A DNA stretch of 64,000 nucleotides. It comes from Neopestalotiopsis rosae (Eukaryota > Ascomycota > Sordariomycetes > Amphisphaeriales > Sporocadaceae). Made by a program: the position numbers and the translations under genes. The notes under the pieces are model-generated. The model worked only from the letters and a program-made list of their open reading frames with translations, was not told the DNA's origin and ran no database searches. Positions 36,870 through 50,100 of this stretch are shown here, piece after piece. The first letter of the stretch is position 1. Every line of letters begins with the position of its first letter. The stretch covers positions 2,666,001 through 2,730,000 of the forward strand of contig JALGAS010000007.1 of NCBI GenBank assembly GCA_023078685.1, given 5' to 3'.

Positions 36870-39574
36870 TCAGTAATGATTGGACACGGAACGGTAGCCG
36901 TATTCTGGGCCAGGTCGTGCTTGTTGAATGAAACCTTGATCGCGGCCTGGATCTCGAACGATGATACGTTCGTGGCGTCTTTCATAATCGTACGCCGGTT
37001 CAATCGGGTAGTTTGGTGTGGGCCTTGGCTGTTGGGGCAGGACTCTCTCGACCGGGACATATGCGTCGAAGTCGCTGCCACGAATGACATGGCGGCCTGT
37101 AGACTCTAGCGGTGGACGAGTCGTTTGTGAAGATTGAAATACGTCAGCTCCATATGGCAGAGGCTCGGGAGCACGTCCTGTGCGCGATCCTACTGGCACA
37201 AGGTTCGAGTGTGGGCGTTCTGCCGATTGCTCAAGAAGGTAAGGCTGCCTCGAATTGTGATCATTGGCGTAAATGACTTCAGATCGGTCAAAATGTCCGT
37301 TCGGCTCGCGAGCCGGGACTCGGCGAAGAAAATCAACTTCTCCTGGTTGCCGCGGATCATATTCCATATCTTGCAGGGACCGGTGAGCGTCAGCTGATCT
37401 ACTAGCTATTCTTGGGCCGGGACCATCAAGCACGATCGGGCGGTCTCTCGAACTAAGAGGGATCTCATCCCGTCCGTTATATGCAGGTTCATGCGCATAG
37501 ATAGTACCCGGTCTTGATCTGTAAAGCACTCGGCCCGTTTCTCTGTATGCGCCAGCTGGTGGGTGAGCAATCGGGGAACGAGACCTCCGCTCATAGGGTC
37601 TAGTGACAGGAATAGACTGGCCATTTCTCAAGTCATCTGGCCGGCCATGGATAGGTATACGGCGACCGGGTTCGCGATGAACTTGAATGAACCCTGTACC
37701 AGAGAACAATTCAGATTGCTCTGGAAATCGTGTACTAACCTGCCGGCGGCTTGTGGGCATTTCTTCCGGACCTAGAACAACGGTCGAGGTCGCGGGGCCG
37801 TCCAGACGGGGCATTACAGGCCGGGCAATGGCCTGTGGCGCCTCGGCAATTCTACCCATCTCCGGACGGAAAGGGTACGATGTTGCATTGTCGCGACTTT
37901 GAGATACACCAGGCGACTGAGGTTCGATAGATCGGACCAGTAAATCCTGAAATTGGGTCCTGACTGGAGACATAGCATGTGGGCTATAGTTCGGACGGCT
38001 GACTGCATGCCCAACTTTGGGCATGTTACCGTCTGCAATTCGGACAAAGATTGGCGACTGTCCACGAGACCTGGAAGCAATGGGCGGCATATCCTGATGA
38101 GTATACGATCCGGGAGGTGGTGGAGCAGCAGACTGAGGCATTGTCCGTTCTGGTTCACGAACGTAGTCATAGGTTCTGGATGCAGACACGGCAGTCATCT
38201 CAGGTAAGCCAGCGCCCGAATACTTATCCCTCGGAGGCCCGGGGGGCGCGGGATTACGCCCAAACGTTTCCGCCACCTGCTCATATCGTTTGAATCTCTG
38301 CTGGGTCTGCCTTGCTGCCTTTCGTTCCTTTCTAGTTAGCTTTCTGGCAGGCGCAGGCGACACCAAAGAGACGACTAAAGGTTGTTGTCTCGGGCTCCGG
38401 GCGGAGCTAGCCCTGGAGCGCGCTGGTGGATGCTGCTGCACCAGTGAATGCGCCTCAGCCATATTAGGTACTGGGTCCGATGGAAGTCCAATCATTCTGG
38501 CCGCGGGTACTTGCTCTTCTTCGGTGCTGTCTTCGTCCGAGTCCTCATCGTCGGATATCTCAATGACTTCTCGAAGGATCTCATCAAGTTGGTCACGTCC
38601 TGTTTCTTCATCACCCCGCCACTTGACGATGATGTCCAGACATGGCTGTTCGACAGCTTTTCGAGCATTCTCCCATCTCTGGCCCTCCTTCAAAAGATCG
38701 TCATATCTGGTCATGGTATGTCTGATATGAGAGAGGGCAGCTAATTGAACTCGACGAGAAAGCGGCAAATCTCCAGCCATGCCGACCTTTTCTCTCCCAT
38801 TGAAGAATTGGTTATCCTATAGAGCACACCATGAGTGCCATGATGGTTAAGATGTGAGGATGGAGGGACATACCTTGTCAAAAGAGTGGCGCAGAATGTC
38901 CATTCGATTCGAATTTGGAATCCGAGGAAACAGATCTCTGAGGACAGCATCAGCCTCCTTAAAAATCTGATTGCGGTCCTTGGGCGTGCTCTCCGGTTGT
39001 CCTGAAGTGATCTTTGGCGACACCATTTTGCCACTCGCAAGCAGGCTTTCCCGGGCCTGGTCCACAATACGCTCACGAAAATGGAAGCCCAGTCGATGGG
39101 TCTGAGTGTGTACAGACTGGTCTGTGGATTCCTGGACAGGGAAACCCATGAGTGAGGCTAGAAAAAGGATTAGAGGAGGAGCAGAACATACTGAAACAAT
39201 GAACATCATTGCATCCTGCTCGCGCGACAGTTCTTTGCACATCTTCGTGAGGTCTGGGTTTCCCAGCGCTACAAACGCATAGCCCGGTGGTGGTGTCTCA
39301 TTGGCGGTAACCTGTGGCGCGTAAGTATTACTGTTACCTGATTTCTTCTTTGAACCTTGAGTACCTCGATTTCGAGCTTTTTCTTCTTGTCGGTGTTTTC
39401 AGCTATCTCAAAGTAGCTTTTGTGCGTCAACTTGGGCGCTGGCGCATGTTTGAGGGCATTCAACGTGGAGTAGATTGAAGGATCAGCCTGAGCCATTCTT
39501 TCAGCCTTACTGTGGCGTGCTTTGGCAGATTTTCCAATGGCTGGAAGCGCCTGCTTCCTGCTTTCTCGACCCAT
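36870..39574 (-). CDS. DUF2293-domain protein
   Basis: Four exons (39365-39574, 39192-39311, 38874-39131, 36870-38816), all phase 0, encode 844 residues. The DUF2293 core is rebuilt across the third junction: VLRDLFPRIPNSNRMDILRH then, after the splice, LSRRVQLAALSHIRHTMTRY. The N-terminal part is basic and carries PPPGYAFVALGNPDLTKMCK. From about residue 300 the protein is a long disordered, Arg/Pro/Ser-rich region after an acidic patch (DDEDSDEDSTEEE). The domain's function is unknown to me. Introns are 53, 60 and 57 nt. A nuclear role is suggested by the basic-acidic composition only. It is divergent from the OSCP gene. Confidence 0.85.
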
Positions 39575-40738
39575 TTCGAAATATAACTACCCTTACCATA
39601 GCAGCTTTTGCTTCGAAGATGAATGTAGAAATAAGACGGAAGCTGTGAGAGATTAAAGCAGACAGCGATCCAAGGGTCCGGACGGTTCCAAGCCGAGCCA
39701 GGTAGATTGGTTGATACACACGTCTACAGGTTGTGGTGATGACACTTCTACCAGCCTGCTGGAAGCTCGAAATGAAGGATGCTTTGCTCCGTATCCGAGA
39801 CTTGAGTTGGAGGAGAAAGAAATCACAAATCACATGAAAAGTAGGTCCGCACTTGAACGGTTCTTATGTGTTCACGGCTGACAGATTTGCGACAGTCGCA
39901 GATGAGTAAGTCGTGCAACCACTTCAGGACGCCCGACCGAGCTCCAGGTACGGTCTGACAATACCGAAATTTGTCAAGTCGGCAAGACTGCGGCGATCCT
40001 GAATAAGAGGCAGGGGTGCAGACTATTCGCTTGTTGTAGCGGTCGCTGGATCAGCAGCTCTGGAGACTCTTTACGTCCTGCGTAAGCCTGGAATCTGAGT
40101 TAAGAGGTGGTCAAAAAGCAGCCACCAAATGGACTGTCGTGCCTTAGCAGGGAAAGACGAGCGTCCAAGAAGAGAAAAAGAGGCAGAACTGTAGCCAGAC
40201 AGAATGGCAGAACGCACAAACGCGGGGCGTCCAGACCTTTATGTCCCGATCTCTGGGGGGTAAACGCTAGAAAAAAAGACAGCTGGTGACAATGTAGGAA
40301 AGTTCGCGTCCTGGTAAGAAACCGGGCGTCGGTCAGGCGTTGAGTATTGGGCTCACGTTTACACAGAGCCTGAAGTGTGATGAGGTTGACAAGGGAAAAT
40401 AAAAGTGGGCAGCCGCTTAGGTGCGTCAATCAAAAGGTCGAAGGCTTGGCGCTCAACCAGCAGGCAAGGCAGGCTAGGCTAGCTTGAGCTTGAGACGCTC
40501 CACGGTCCGTCTGATGCACCGCCACATCTGACGCGAGTTTAGCACCCAACAGCCTTGCTTGTTTGGGGAGGCGCCCGCGGGTTTTATCGACACGCACCAG
40601 CCACATCTTCAATCTCAGCCCGGCAATTTCCCGAACAGACCCGGTCCTCAATTCTTGCAGCGAAAGAAAGCGAGCTTGAGCCAGGAACGACGACATCTCC
40701 CATCCCTTCAATCCACTTCGCATCCCCTTCACATCGCC
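39575..40738. other. divergent promoter region DUF2293/OSCP
   Basis: About 1.2 kb. No gene is supported. The OSCP side has CT-rich leader DNA ending in the start codon context cgccATG. Confidence 0.4.
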
Positions 40739-41644
40739 ATGTTGTCCCGATCAGCATTCCGCGCAGTCAGAGCCGCAGCTCCTCAGCGGACCGTTGCCCG
40801 GGCTGCCGTGCGCAGCTACGCTGCCGCCGCAACCCAGGACAGCAAGCCCCCGATCGCTGTCTACGGCCTCGATGGCACCTATGCCACTGCTCTGGTACGA
40901 CGACCCCTTCAACCCGCCTCTACAACGATCCGAAGCTGGCTGTCGGCCTGATCGCTGGTCAATTGGCCTCGCACGATGCGTCGAGAGGGCCCGGGGCGTT
41001 CAATGGTTTCCTCGTCGGACTGACACATGAGCTATTTAGTACACTGCCGCCGCCAAGTCCTCCTCTCTCGACCCTACCGCCAAGGCGCTCAGCACCTTGA
41101 ACGATGTCGTTACCAAGGACTCCAAGCTCGCCGCCATCCTGAGCACTCCTACTCTGTCCGATGCCGACAAGAGCGCCATTGTTGCCGAGCTGCAGAAGTC
41201 CCTCGGTGCCTCGGGCTCCAACGACACCATCAAGAACTTCCTGTCCACCCTGGCCGAGTACAACCGATTGAGCATTCTGAAGGGTGTCTGCGACAAGTTC
41301 GGCGAGTTGATGAGCGCTTCTCGTGGTGAGGTCGAGCTGATCGTCACCAGCGCTACGGTACGTCACCGGATACAAAAAGCGAAAGCAAGCAAAGCTAGCA
41401 ATGAGCTGGAATTGTGGCTAACACGACTTTTCAATAGCAATTGGACAACAAGACCCTCAACCGCCTCGAGTCCGCCGTTTCCAAGTCCCAGTACGTTGGT
41501 CAGGGCAAGAAGCTCAAGGTCACCAACACCGTCAACCCCGACATCGTTGGTGGACTCGTTGTTGAGATTGGCGACCGTACCATCGACCTTTCCGTCTCCT
41601 CCAAGATCGCCAAGATGAACAAGCTCCTCACTGACACCCTGTAA
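40739..41644 (+). CDS. ATP5: ATP synthase OSCP subunit (subunit 5)
   Basis: Three exons (40739-40894, 41040-41357, 41438-41644) encode 226 residues. A mitochondrial presequence (residues 1 to about 28, RSAFRAVRAAAPQRTVARA) precedes the OSCP domain: PIAVYGLDGTYATALYTAA, FLSTLAEYNRLSILKGVCDK, and the C-terminal NPDIVGGLVVEIGDRTIDLS, a signature of OSCP/delta subunits. OSCP forms part of the peripheral stalk and holds F1 against rotation. Introns are 145 and 80 nt and both are phase 0. Confidence 0.96.
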
Positions 41645-42600
41645 ACTACCTTTTTCTTTGTCCAGGCGAGAGTACTTGTGAGAGGTGAGGCGAGTGCGGC
41701 GAGAATATCCGGTGTTCTCATTTGAAGGGCCCGTTGTGTATAGCAGCTGAAAATAGAAGCATTTTGTCTCCCAAAACATACGGCACGATTTTCAAATGGC
41801 GAGAATGTGACTTGGACAGCCAAGACGACGGGACGTACTGCTCATAAGGCAACGTCACTTGAAGCCATGAGAAGCCACGATGACTTCTCTGCAATGTTCA
41901 ATCTCAAAGCTACGACAGGCAACCAAAAGTGAACAGAATGCCGAGACTACCGAAGCCGGGAGTATCATGAGCGGCCAAATTACACAAGTTCGTGTCCAAA
42001 TTGAATTGACCAAATCGCAATGCTTTGTGTGCCACGTAGTACAAGCAACCTGGAAGCGCCGCCAATTGCAGTAGCCATGAATGCCCAAGGCAACCTATTC
42101 GTATAAAAACAAATCCAGTCTGGGGTGGTGAGGGCTTTTCAAGCTGCGTCTCGCCCTATATGCAGGTTATCAACGTTCAATCGTTACCTGCTCGTAGCAA
42201 TTCTTAGGACATGATTCGTAGTATTGGTACGACTATCAACCTCAATTCGGGATAAGCCACATTGACTTAGCATAAGTAAGGTTTGAGCTCGCGTAGATTC
42301 GAAATATGAAGCAACACAAGGAGCCAAACTTGTAGGCGATCAAGGTCAAGATAATGGTATCTTTCAGTTTTGTCACCTACTCCGAGAAATTGTTACGTAT
42401 ATAGGTCTCGTGGATCATCGTTCATGTTATCTTATATTTCATTATCTGGTCCTAGACGCACACTCGGGATAAAACTGCATACGTGACCTCGAGACAGCTG
42501 TATAGAGCAAGGAATGCTGAATATACAACGATATACACTATGCACTATGCACTACCAGCATGACCAAAAACACTCTTTGAGCCCACCGTCGCTCTGCTCC
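41645..42600. other. convergent intergenic region
   Basis: About 1 kb between the OSCP and nuclease 3' ends, AT-rich and without gene evidence. Confidence 0.4.
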
Positions 42601-43665
42601 TCAGAGTTCGCCGCCTACACTGGCGGCTCGAGCAGACTCGTTCATTCTATTAGCAATTAGATTCAGCCAAGCAGCCAGTCGATACCCAGCTCGAGCGAGA
42701 AGTGTATCGATGACCGGCTCGGCTTTCTCGGCGTACGCGCCGTCCACATGTTGATGGTCAATATTATTTGGGCCGTCCGGGAGCACTATTTGTTTTCCAT
42801 GACTTAGTCGCCTGTCTCCCGAGAATCCATTAGAGAGGGGATGAGACTTACCAGTGGAGCATACGTAATGATTCACCTCATTCGCCCAATTCATCATGGT
42901 CATGCTGGGATTGTCGAGGTTCAAGCCACTGAGCCATTTTTTGCTATCTGCGGTATACTTTCCGTTTTGAATCTCGGAGGCGAGACTCGCGGCCAACTCA
43001 TGAGCCCTGCTGAAGGACGATTGGTCGTGATTACCCACCATTTCCTCGAGAATGCTCGAATCCCAGACACGGTGCAGATTCACCGTTTGTCCGTGCCATT
43101 TGACAAAAAGTTTAGTTCCGCCCTGGCGGGCGTCTTCCGTGTGTAGCGGTTGGTGAATGTCGCCAATAAAATGAATGAGAAATTTGGCGGCTTCCATGAC
43201 CTCTTCGTCGTCTAGGCTAGTATCAAGTGATCGAGATGTATAGTTTGCAATGGCCGAAATAACGCATCCATCCGCTTTGCAGTCAGACGCCTGAACATTG
43301 CAGCTTTTAGGAGGTCTGTCATGTGCATCGATGTAATGGAAGTCGTGGGTAAAGTCGAATGAATGGTCATCGCGTATGTCATCCGCCCATGTTGCGACGC
43401 TGGCGAGATAGTTCTCGGTCTGGTCATCCAGAAGCTGCTTGAAATAAGCAGCCGTTTCCTCCTGCACAAAGGTGCTGGCCAGGTAGGCGACGGTGATATG
43501 GCCCAGCTCTGTGGGATTTGAGATCAGTACACGATTTCAAGCTCTTTAAGGCATCTTCGAGTGGGCCGCCATGATACCAATACGCATGCTGCTGTACTTA
43601 CCGCCCCAAGCTGCTACACTTGGTAAAAGCAGACTGGCTGCTGCAATGCCAGGTCCCAGTCTCAT
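42601..43665 (-). CDS. secreted S1/P1-type nuclease
   Basis: Three exons (43602-43665, 42852-43508, 42601-42785) encode 301 residues. A signal peptide ends at VAA, leaving Trp as mature residue 1 in WGELGH, as zinc coordination in P1 requires. Other zinc ligands are visible: WADDIR (Asp), FHYID (His), LIHFIGDIHQPLH (His, Asp, His) and NLHRVWD (His, Asp). The enzyme cleaves single-stranded DNA and RNA and removes 3'-phosphates; it is secreted for nutrient scavenging. The last intron is 66 nt, has no stop in frame, and would add 22 residues if kept; family alignment (CST-VLPDG) favours splicing. NYT and similar sites allow glycosylation. It converges on OSCP. Confidence 0.93.
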
Positions 43666-44880
43666 CGTGACGAAACGCTTCAAGTTAGCACGAACCAAGT
43701 GCACGTCAATGGAGAAAGGGAAAATTGAGTCCGTCCAGTTTGTCAACAGCAGTAAACAATCACGAACAACAAAAACGACTTGAAGGCCGCTTGATATGAC
43801 AGATGCAAGTGTAAATATTTATGGGGACTCGGAATGTTATATACCACATAATCGGGTCGTTGACTGTGTATTGTTCATGTAGTTTCAGCCCTACTTCTTC
43901 AACTTCAACTGTCGGAGATCCGTGGTTTGATATGCTTTCACCAGGCAATCATAAATATGCTGAAACCCTTATCAGAATCAATGTCTTGATAAGTCGTGCC
44001 GAAGCCCTACGCAAAAGCTGGGGTATGTTTCGCCTGGTTGGTCAAATCAGAGACGCGATGGTTCTGCTTGGAATTTTCATCTCCATGCTCTGAGAGTGAA
44101 ATAAATATGTGTTCTACATAAACCCAGTCTTAGCGAAACTACGCCCAAGTGTCGAGGAGTGCGTCAAGTACGTGGCGGCTTTTCGATAGAGCCACGCAGA
44201 AACTTGTTCGCAGATGTGCCTGCTTGCTGTGTGTTTTCGCATACGAGAACGCAGCGCAGGATGCACCCCAGAAAGGATAAGAAAGCAAAATGTTATATCG
44301 ACCGTGGACACTCCGCAACAGCTTACTCAAAACATGCAGCCAACCCGCGGCGTTTAAAGGTAAAAGCACCAACCCGTACATAATCGATGCTTTCCAGTCC
44401 TAGAACTACCAATGCATTCCTTTTTTACGCATAATTTGCGTTGGAATCTTTTTGCAGTGCCATGATGCAATCATACGTTGCCCCTTCTTCAAACTGTTGA
44501 CATGGTAGTTTCCTGTGAACGGCGATCTTATATTGCCTGCGGTTTCCAGCAGGCCACACTTGGAATTACCATAATGTACGATGTGTTCGTGATCAATGAG
44601 AACGTTCTTGACCAGCAATAAAAAAAGAAAGACCGGCCGGTGTCGCCTTCGTAGCATTTGTTATCGTGGAATGAATTCCTCCTTCTAATCAGTGGGTTCG
44701 AGTTGTCAGGGCTAAAAGGATATCCATGGCGGACACAGGAAGCTTTAGTACAAGGTACGAGACTTCTTTCAAAGATTAAGGGTATTACCGGAATAGGCAA
44801 ATCTAGCATTGTGTTTACATCCCCTATATCGAACAATAACCATAGATACGTCCACCTTCTCCACTGATTTGACTATCAAG
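43666..44880. other. intergenic region upstream of nuclease
   Basis: About 1.2 kb that holds the nuclease promoter and the 3' flank of the Zn2Cys6 gene. AT-rich. No gene is supported. Confidence 0.4.
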
Positions 44881-46328
44881 TTAAGCTTTTTCAAGATACC
44901 CCATCACTTTGTCCATACTCAAGCGCAGCGAAGTCGCACGTGCTATTCCGGTAGTACCATCCGACATTTGACCCACGACCAGCTTCACCAACTCGTCCAT
45001 TTTGGTGTCCTTCGAGATCAAGCCGCCTGTGGCCTCGTCAGTGACACGAGCGTCGTCTCCAGCTACCACGCAGAACTCATGCGGTAACCCGATCAGAGCC
45101 TCGATCCGCTTCAGCTCGTGTTGTATCGTCTGTACCATGATCTTGATGAGCAGGTCGCCCTTTATTCGGGGCAGACCAGTGATACTAACGGCTCCCGGTG
45201 CTTCAAACGCGGCGATTGTGTGCCGTGTGACGGTCTGGAGGGATTCATATGCTCGCGAGAAGATTTCGTCGTAGAGCTGGAGCAACAACAGATGCGCAGA
45301 CAGTATTTGCATCATTATGGGCGTCTTGAAGCTCTGGAGTAGTATTCGCTCGGATGATGATGATGAAGGGTCAGGTGCTACACGACCACTGGGAGTTGTC
45401 GACGAGGCTATGCCCGCCAGGATGCTGCCTAGGTCGGCGGTAGTCTTGAGAGCTTGGGCGATGGGGTTGCCGCTCAAGCTGTTTGCCTTGGAAATGCACA
45501 CGCTTTGGGCCAAAGGTTGCTCCCAGGTATATGCATCGAGTGACTTTAGCTGCTGTGCGAGGTCTTCGTTCAAGCGACAAAGGCAAATCATGACACTTGG
45601 TTCGTCTGTTGTTGACTCGTACGTGTGGACGGGAGCTTCAGCGGCAAGACCATCATCTACAAGAGGCGCAGCACTGAAGACAAAGTGGGCATCTGTAACT
45701 GGCAAATCTTCATTTTGATGTGGCTGGAACAGGTGGGCAGCGAATTGGGCACTGTCGTAGTCCTCGTCGCTCAGCTGAAGTATTAATGGGTTTGCCATAT
45801 CCGACTGTTGGTCCCACGAGAGCAAATTCGGCTCAGGGACAGCTGCTCCAATCATGGGATCGGATATATTGAGGAAATTGTTGTAAGATGATGAAGAGTC
45901 AGGCTGAATTTCCGAGTTAGGTGCCCGCTTGTCAGGCGGCGAAGCAGCGGCCGAATCCGAGTGACTGAGAACGGACCGTTTTCTTGTTGCCCTCTTACGC
46001 GGGCCATTGATAGAGGGATTAGGGATACTGCGCGTGTCCTCCGTGCTCTCCCTGTCATTATGATTCCGGGGCCGGCCGGATGGTCTGGCACTGCTCGTGA
46101 CACAGTGGGCGCCAGCGCGAAGACAACGACCACAGGGCCCGTTGGCTAGATTAGACTGGCCGTTGACAGAATCCTCGCGTCGACAGCGCACCTTTGACTC
46201 ACGGCAGCGATCGCCTAGGAGATGAGGTTGTTCAGCAGTCTGAATATCGGGTTTTCCACGATATGCAGCTGAATAGGACTGTATAAAGACTTACACGCAA
46301 GGCGCTTCGAACCAGTTGATTGGCTCAT
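44881..46328 (-). CDS. Zn2Cys6 transcription factor, AflR-like layout
   Basis: Two exons (46295-46328, 44881-46214; 80-nt intron) encode 455 residues. The zinc cluster spans the splice: Cys12 is split between exons, then CRESKVRC and CGRCLRAGAHC give Cys 12, 15, 22, 39, 42 and 49. The loop between the third and fourth Cys is long (16 residues). A Ser/Arg-rich linker (PSGRPRNHNDRE) follows. The rest is acidic and helical, with blocks (CLCRLNEDLAQQLKSLDAYT, TTADLGSILAGIASS) in the style of the AflR regulatory domain. Such factors switch on secondary-metabolite clusters, but no biosynthetic genes lie beside it here, so targets are unknown. Confidence 0.85.
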
Positions 46329-47182
46329 ACTTGGGAACTGCAACGCTGAAGGTGTATAAATGTAACTTTCCACAAAAAAGCACGACTGGTAATATAATTG
46401 GGCGTTGTATCGCTTCGTCCTAGTGAAAAGAAGTAGTCGGGATACATGTCTTGAAGAACCCCTGCAGTCAGGTGCTGAGCCTCACTCAAGCAGGTACGGG
46501 AGATGCGCCAGAAATTTGGGTCATTCCTTAATCAAGAGAGCCAAAGGTGCATCACGCAAACTGGACAATTGTACTCATCTTTGGAAGAAGAGACAACCTT
46601 TGAGAAGCGCAACCCAGCAGAGATCTTGATTTTCCCGTTTTTGGCAGTCTCAGAGGACAACAGTAGGGATCAGTACTCAGCTTTTCCACATGGGGGCCAG
46701 CGAAGGATCATCCTAAGCGAGACCTCTCGGCCGCCGGACTGCCTGTACCCAGAACCATGGACAGATAGGCCTTGACCGCATGACGCCGCGCTATACAACG
46801 AATACGAGCAATGAACAGAAAAGGAATGAGACAACGAATCCAAATTATAATTCATCTCATGCTCAATTGTTAAAGCGCCATAGTATAGCGACTTGTTTTA
46901 TTGCATGAGAATGTGTGTTCAAATCCGAATCGCACGTTCCAGAATGCGACAGGCAAACGATTGCCCGTCAATAAAATTGCTTACAGGCTAAGTAGCTAGT
47001 AATGCTCCGGTTGGCTGGCTGATTTCTGTGGTATCTGATTTGGCAATACTGAATCTTCTATCCAGTTGCAAGGTCTAATTCATTACGCCCAAACATATCT
47101 CATTCATCTACTTAGGCAGCTCTTATAAGAACCTCCTATGCAATGTCCTTCATGTGATGGCTTGGATGGATATGCCACCAGA
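46329..47182. other. intergenic region upstream of Zn2Cys6 gene
   Basis: About 0.85 kb between two minus-strand genes. A B-box-like GTTCAAATCC near 46918 was checked and does not fold as a tRNA. No gene is supported. Confidence 0.4.
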
Positions 47183-50100
47183 TCATTGTTTTGCAAACCA
47201 TGGGAATTTCTTCTTCCCGTCATATGAGCCACCAGCTGGATTTTCAACTTGGCAACTTCGCTGGTAAATGTCCTGGACACTCTTTGTTAGTTTCAAGTTC
47301 TCCTTTATGAACGGGGTAGCAAGCTTACCTCCTCATCCGTCGGCATCAGACAGTCCAGGATGAGCTCCCTCGCTGTATCGTGCTTGGAGAGGTTGGGATA
47401 TGGTGTTCCTTGGCTCTTGATGATGGGCAAGATGATCTCTCCCAGAATTTCGTATTTCTTCCAATTAATTCGGTCGCCATCTTGTCCAATAAAAGTCATG
47501 CTGCCTTCCTCGGCAGAGACGAGATCTCGACGATGCAAGGGCATGTAGGGGATACGCGGCAGTGGCGAGTTCTCCCACGCCAGACGATAGGCGAAATGAC
47601 TCTTCTGCGAACCCATCAAGAGTACAAGTCGTGCAAAGCGTTTTTGGACATCGGCCACGACGAGATTACGTGTCTGCGACAGGCGGTGCACAGCTGTGCC
47701 GTTGATTCCAGCTAAGACCGCTGCCAGACCGTTGTAGTTGTTGAGCACCCGGAGCTTCAGGGCAATGTTCATAAACTTCTCGAGCATCTGGGCACGGTGT
47801 TTTGCCTTGTCCCTCATCAACACCATGTTTGCCACCCATTTCGCAATGTGGTTGAAGTGATTAATCATCCGGTTTACGTTCTTCATACTCGCCGAGTTTT
47901 CCTTTTGTTGTGCGCTGAGACTCACGTGCCGTACAAGATCTCGAATGCGAATTGAAGAAAACATGACCCAATCTATCCTTGTCAACTCGTCGGCAATATC
48001 ATCATCCGACGTGTCCATGAAAATATGGTATCGAAACTTGGTCAATGGCATTGTGTAAGTAGGTACCATTGTCGCAGCTTCTTGTTCGTAGTCTTCGTAA
48101 GAGTGAAACTGAAATTGATGAAATTTCACCGATTGGGACGAGTCCGTTAGCAGTGACGAGCTTGCAGACGGCCTCCTGTCGACCGGCTCACTGACGCTCA
48201 GTAAACTCATGCTTTCCGGGAGATCCAGGCTGCCTGCAAGGCTACCCGACGGTGCTTTGGGCGCGCTCATGTGGCTCGTACTCTCGGCATCGTCGTCCTT
48301 CACCCACCCGTTATCATCTTCATCAAACACACTGATGTCCAGGACACGCCGCATTTGCTGTGCCGCCGCACTGAAGATGGGTTCCGCAGAAAGGTTTCGT
48401 ATGAACTCTTCGAGATTCCTTCTGATTGTAGGCTTCGCAAAGTCGCCAGGGTATGATGAAACCCACTTTGCTACGGATTCAATAATGCGAAGTTGCGTCG
48501 CAGTCTTGGTCAAATAGTGAGCGGGCTTCTCCTCTTTGACACGTTCCAGCCGTGTCAGTATAGCAGACAGAAGGGCACTAGGAGCAGCGAATTTGCGGTA
48601 CAAGCAGAGAAATACGTCGGCGAAGTTTGAGTCGGCCCTGGAAAACTTGGGCGCAATCAATCGATCGACGAGTTCGTCAAAGGTCACGCCAACCTTCTTG
48701 GTTGGACGATCAAAACTCAGGTCATCCCCGCGCTGGAGAATGGGAATATCCTCGGAATAGCGAGTCGAGTCACCGTCGAACTCGTCAATTTCCCGAAAAG
48801 TGCCCGTGCCTGGTCGGTCGAGGCGAATGCCAGTGGTACGAAGCATGCTGGAGACAGTTGTCTCGTCATTTGCACTGTCATGATCTAATCCCGTCCCTGT
48901 TGGCCACCGTCCGGGTTAGCATGCGGTACACGAATACACGAGTTGATTATTGATTGACGCATGTAAGGGGGGATAAACATATAAGTCATTGGCACATGCC
49001 TGGTTGAGAAAATTGCTTGAGGAGGGACATGTCTGAGCTGGCACGGCTATGCTTGCTGTGCTGGCTTAGAGGCCGGCCTTTTGAGGGGTCAAATGGCTTG
49101 TCTAGGTGGGCTGCAGAAGCAGCTCGCCTCCTGCCAATGCCCTCTCCCGATTCGTCTGAGCGGTGTTAGCATGCGGAGGATGCATCACAAAGAGTTGCTT
49201 TTGCAGGCGCGTGCGCCGCAACATGCCTGCTCGAAACCGGGGCACGGTCGAGCAGAATGCAAATATATCACAAATAACGCAGCAACGGCCTGCAACAGTG
49301 AAGAGATAGAAGGAAAAAAAACCCACTTACCCTGACGACCCAAAATCAACGCCTTGAGCAGAAACGACAATGGCATGCGCGCACTTTCTGGCTTGCTCGA
49401 TGCTGTCTTGAAGCTGCCGATACATGATTTGCACGCAGCGGCAAGTCCTTCGGTATCGATTTGCCTTGCGCTCTCTGGATTGTCGCATTTCGTAGCAACC
49501 AGAATAGTCGGTAAAGAAGATTTCACCAAGGCGGCTGGACGTGATCTTAGCATGGCATGCTATGCGTATGCATATGCGCATCGCCATTCTCATGGCAATA
49601 CTTGGGCAGGCAGCACTCACTCAGCGTCTGGGGCAATTCAATGATACTCTCCCGATTCATAACATCGTAGAGCAATAGGACACCGTGTATGGCTGGCATC
49701 ATGGCGCCGCCTACTTGTCTCGGCCATTGTATCTGCCTGTCTGGATCTACGTCGAAATACTCGAGGTCTAGCTCAAACAGGGTGACGGCATATGGAACAT
49801 GATCGATGTTGATGCGCGCCGTCGATGGCTGCGAGCTAGGGGTCCTCGTGAGGGACAGGGCTTTTTGTATAAAGTGTGATTTGCCAACGCCATTGGCGCC
49901 AATGACCACGATATTTATACTCTCCATCGTCTCTCGCGCCGGTGGCTGCGCATTCAGGGTCAGCGGACGGTTCTGCTTCTTGTGCAAAGATCCAAAAATT
50001 GCAAGCAACGGGCTCAGCTCAGCTCAGAGTGGCAGGCAGGCGTACACGATCATCGGTTTGTTCTTCTACGTCCGACGACTCTCTCCTTGGAACTTGAATT

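Noticed and set aside
46870..46945. tRNA-like sequence with GTTCAAATCC
   Set aside because: No acceptor or T-arm pairing could be made and the A-box is poor.
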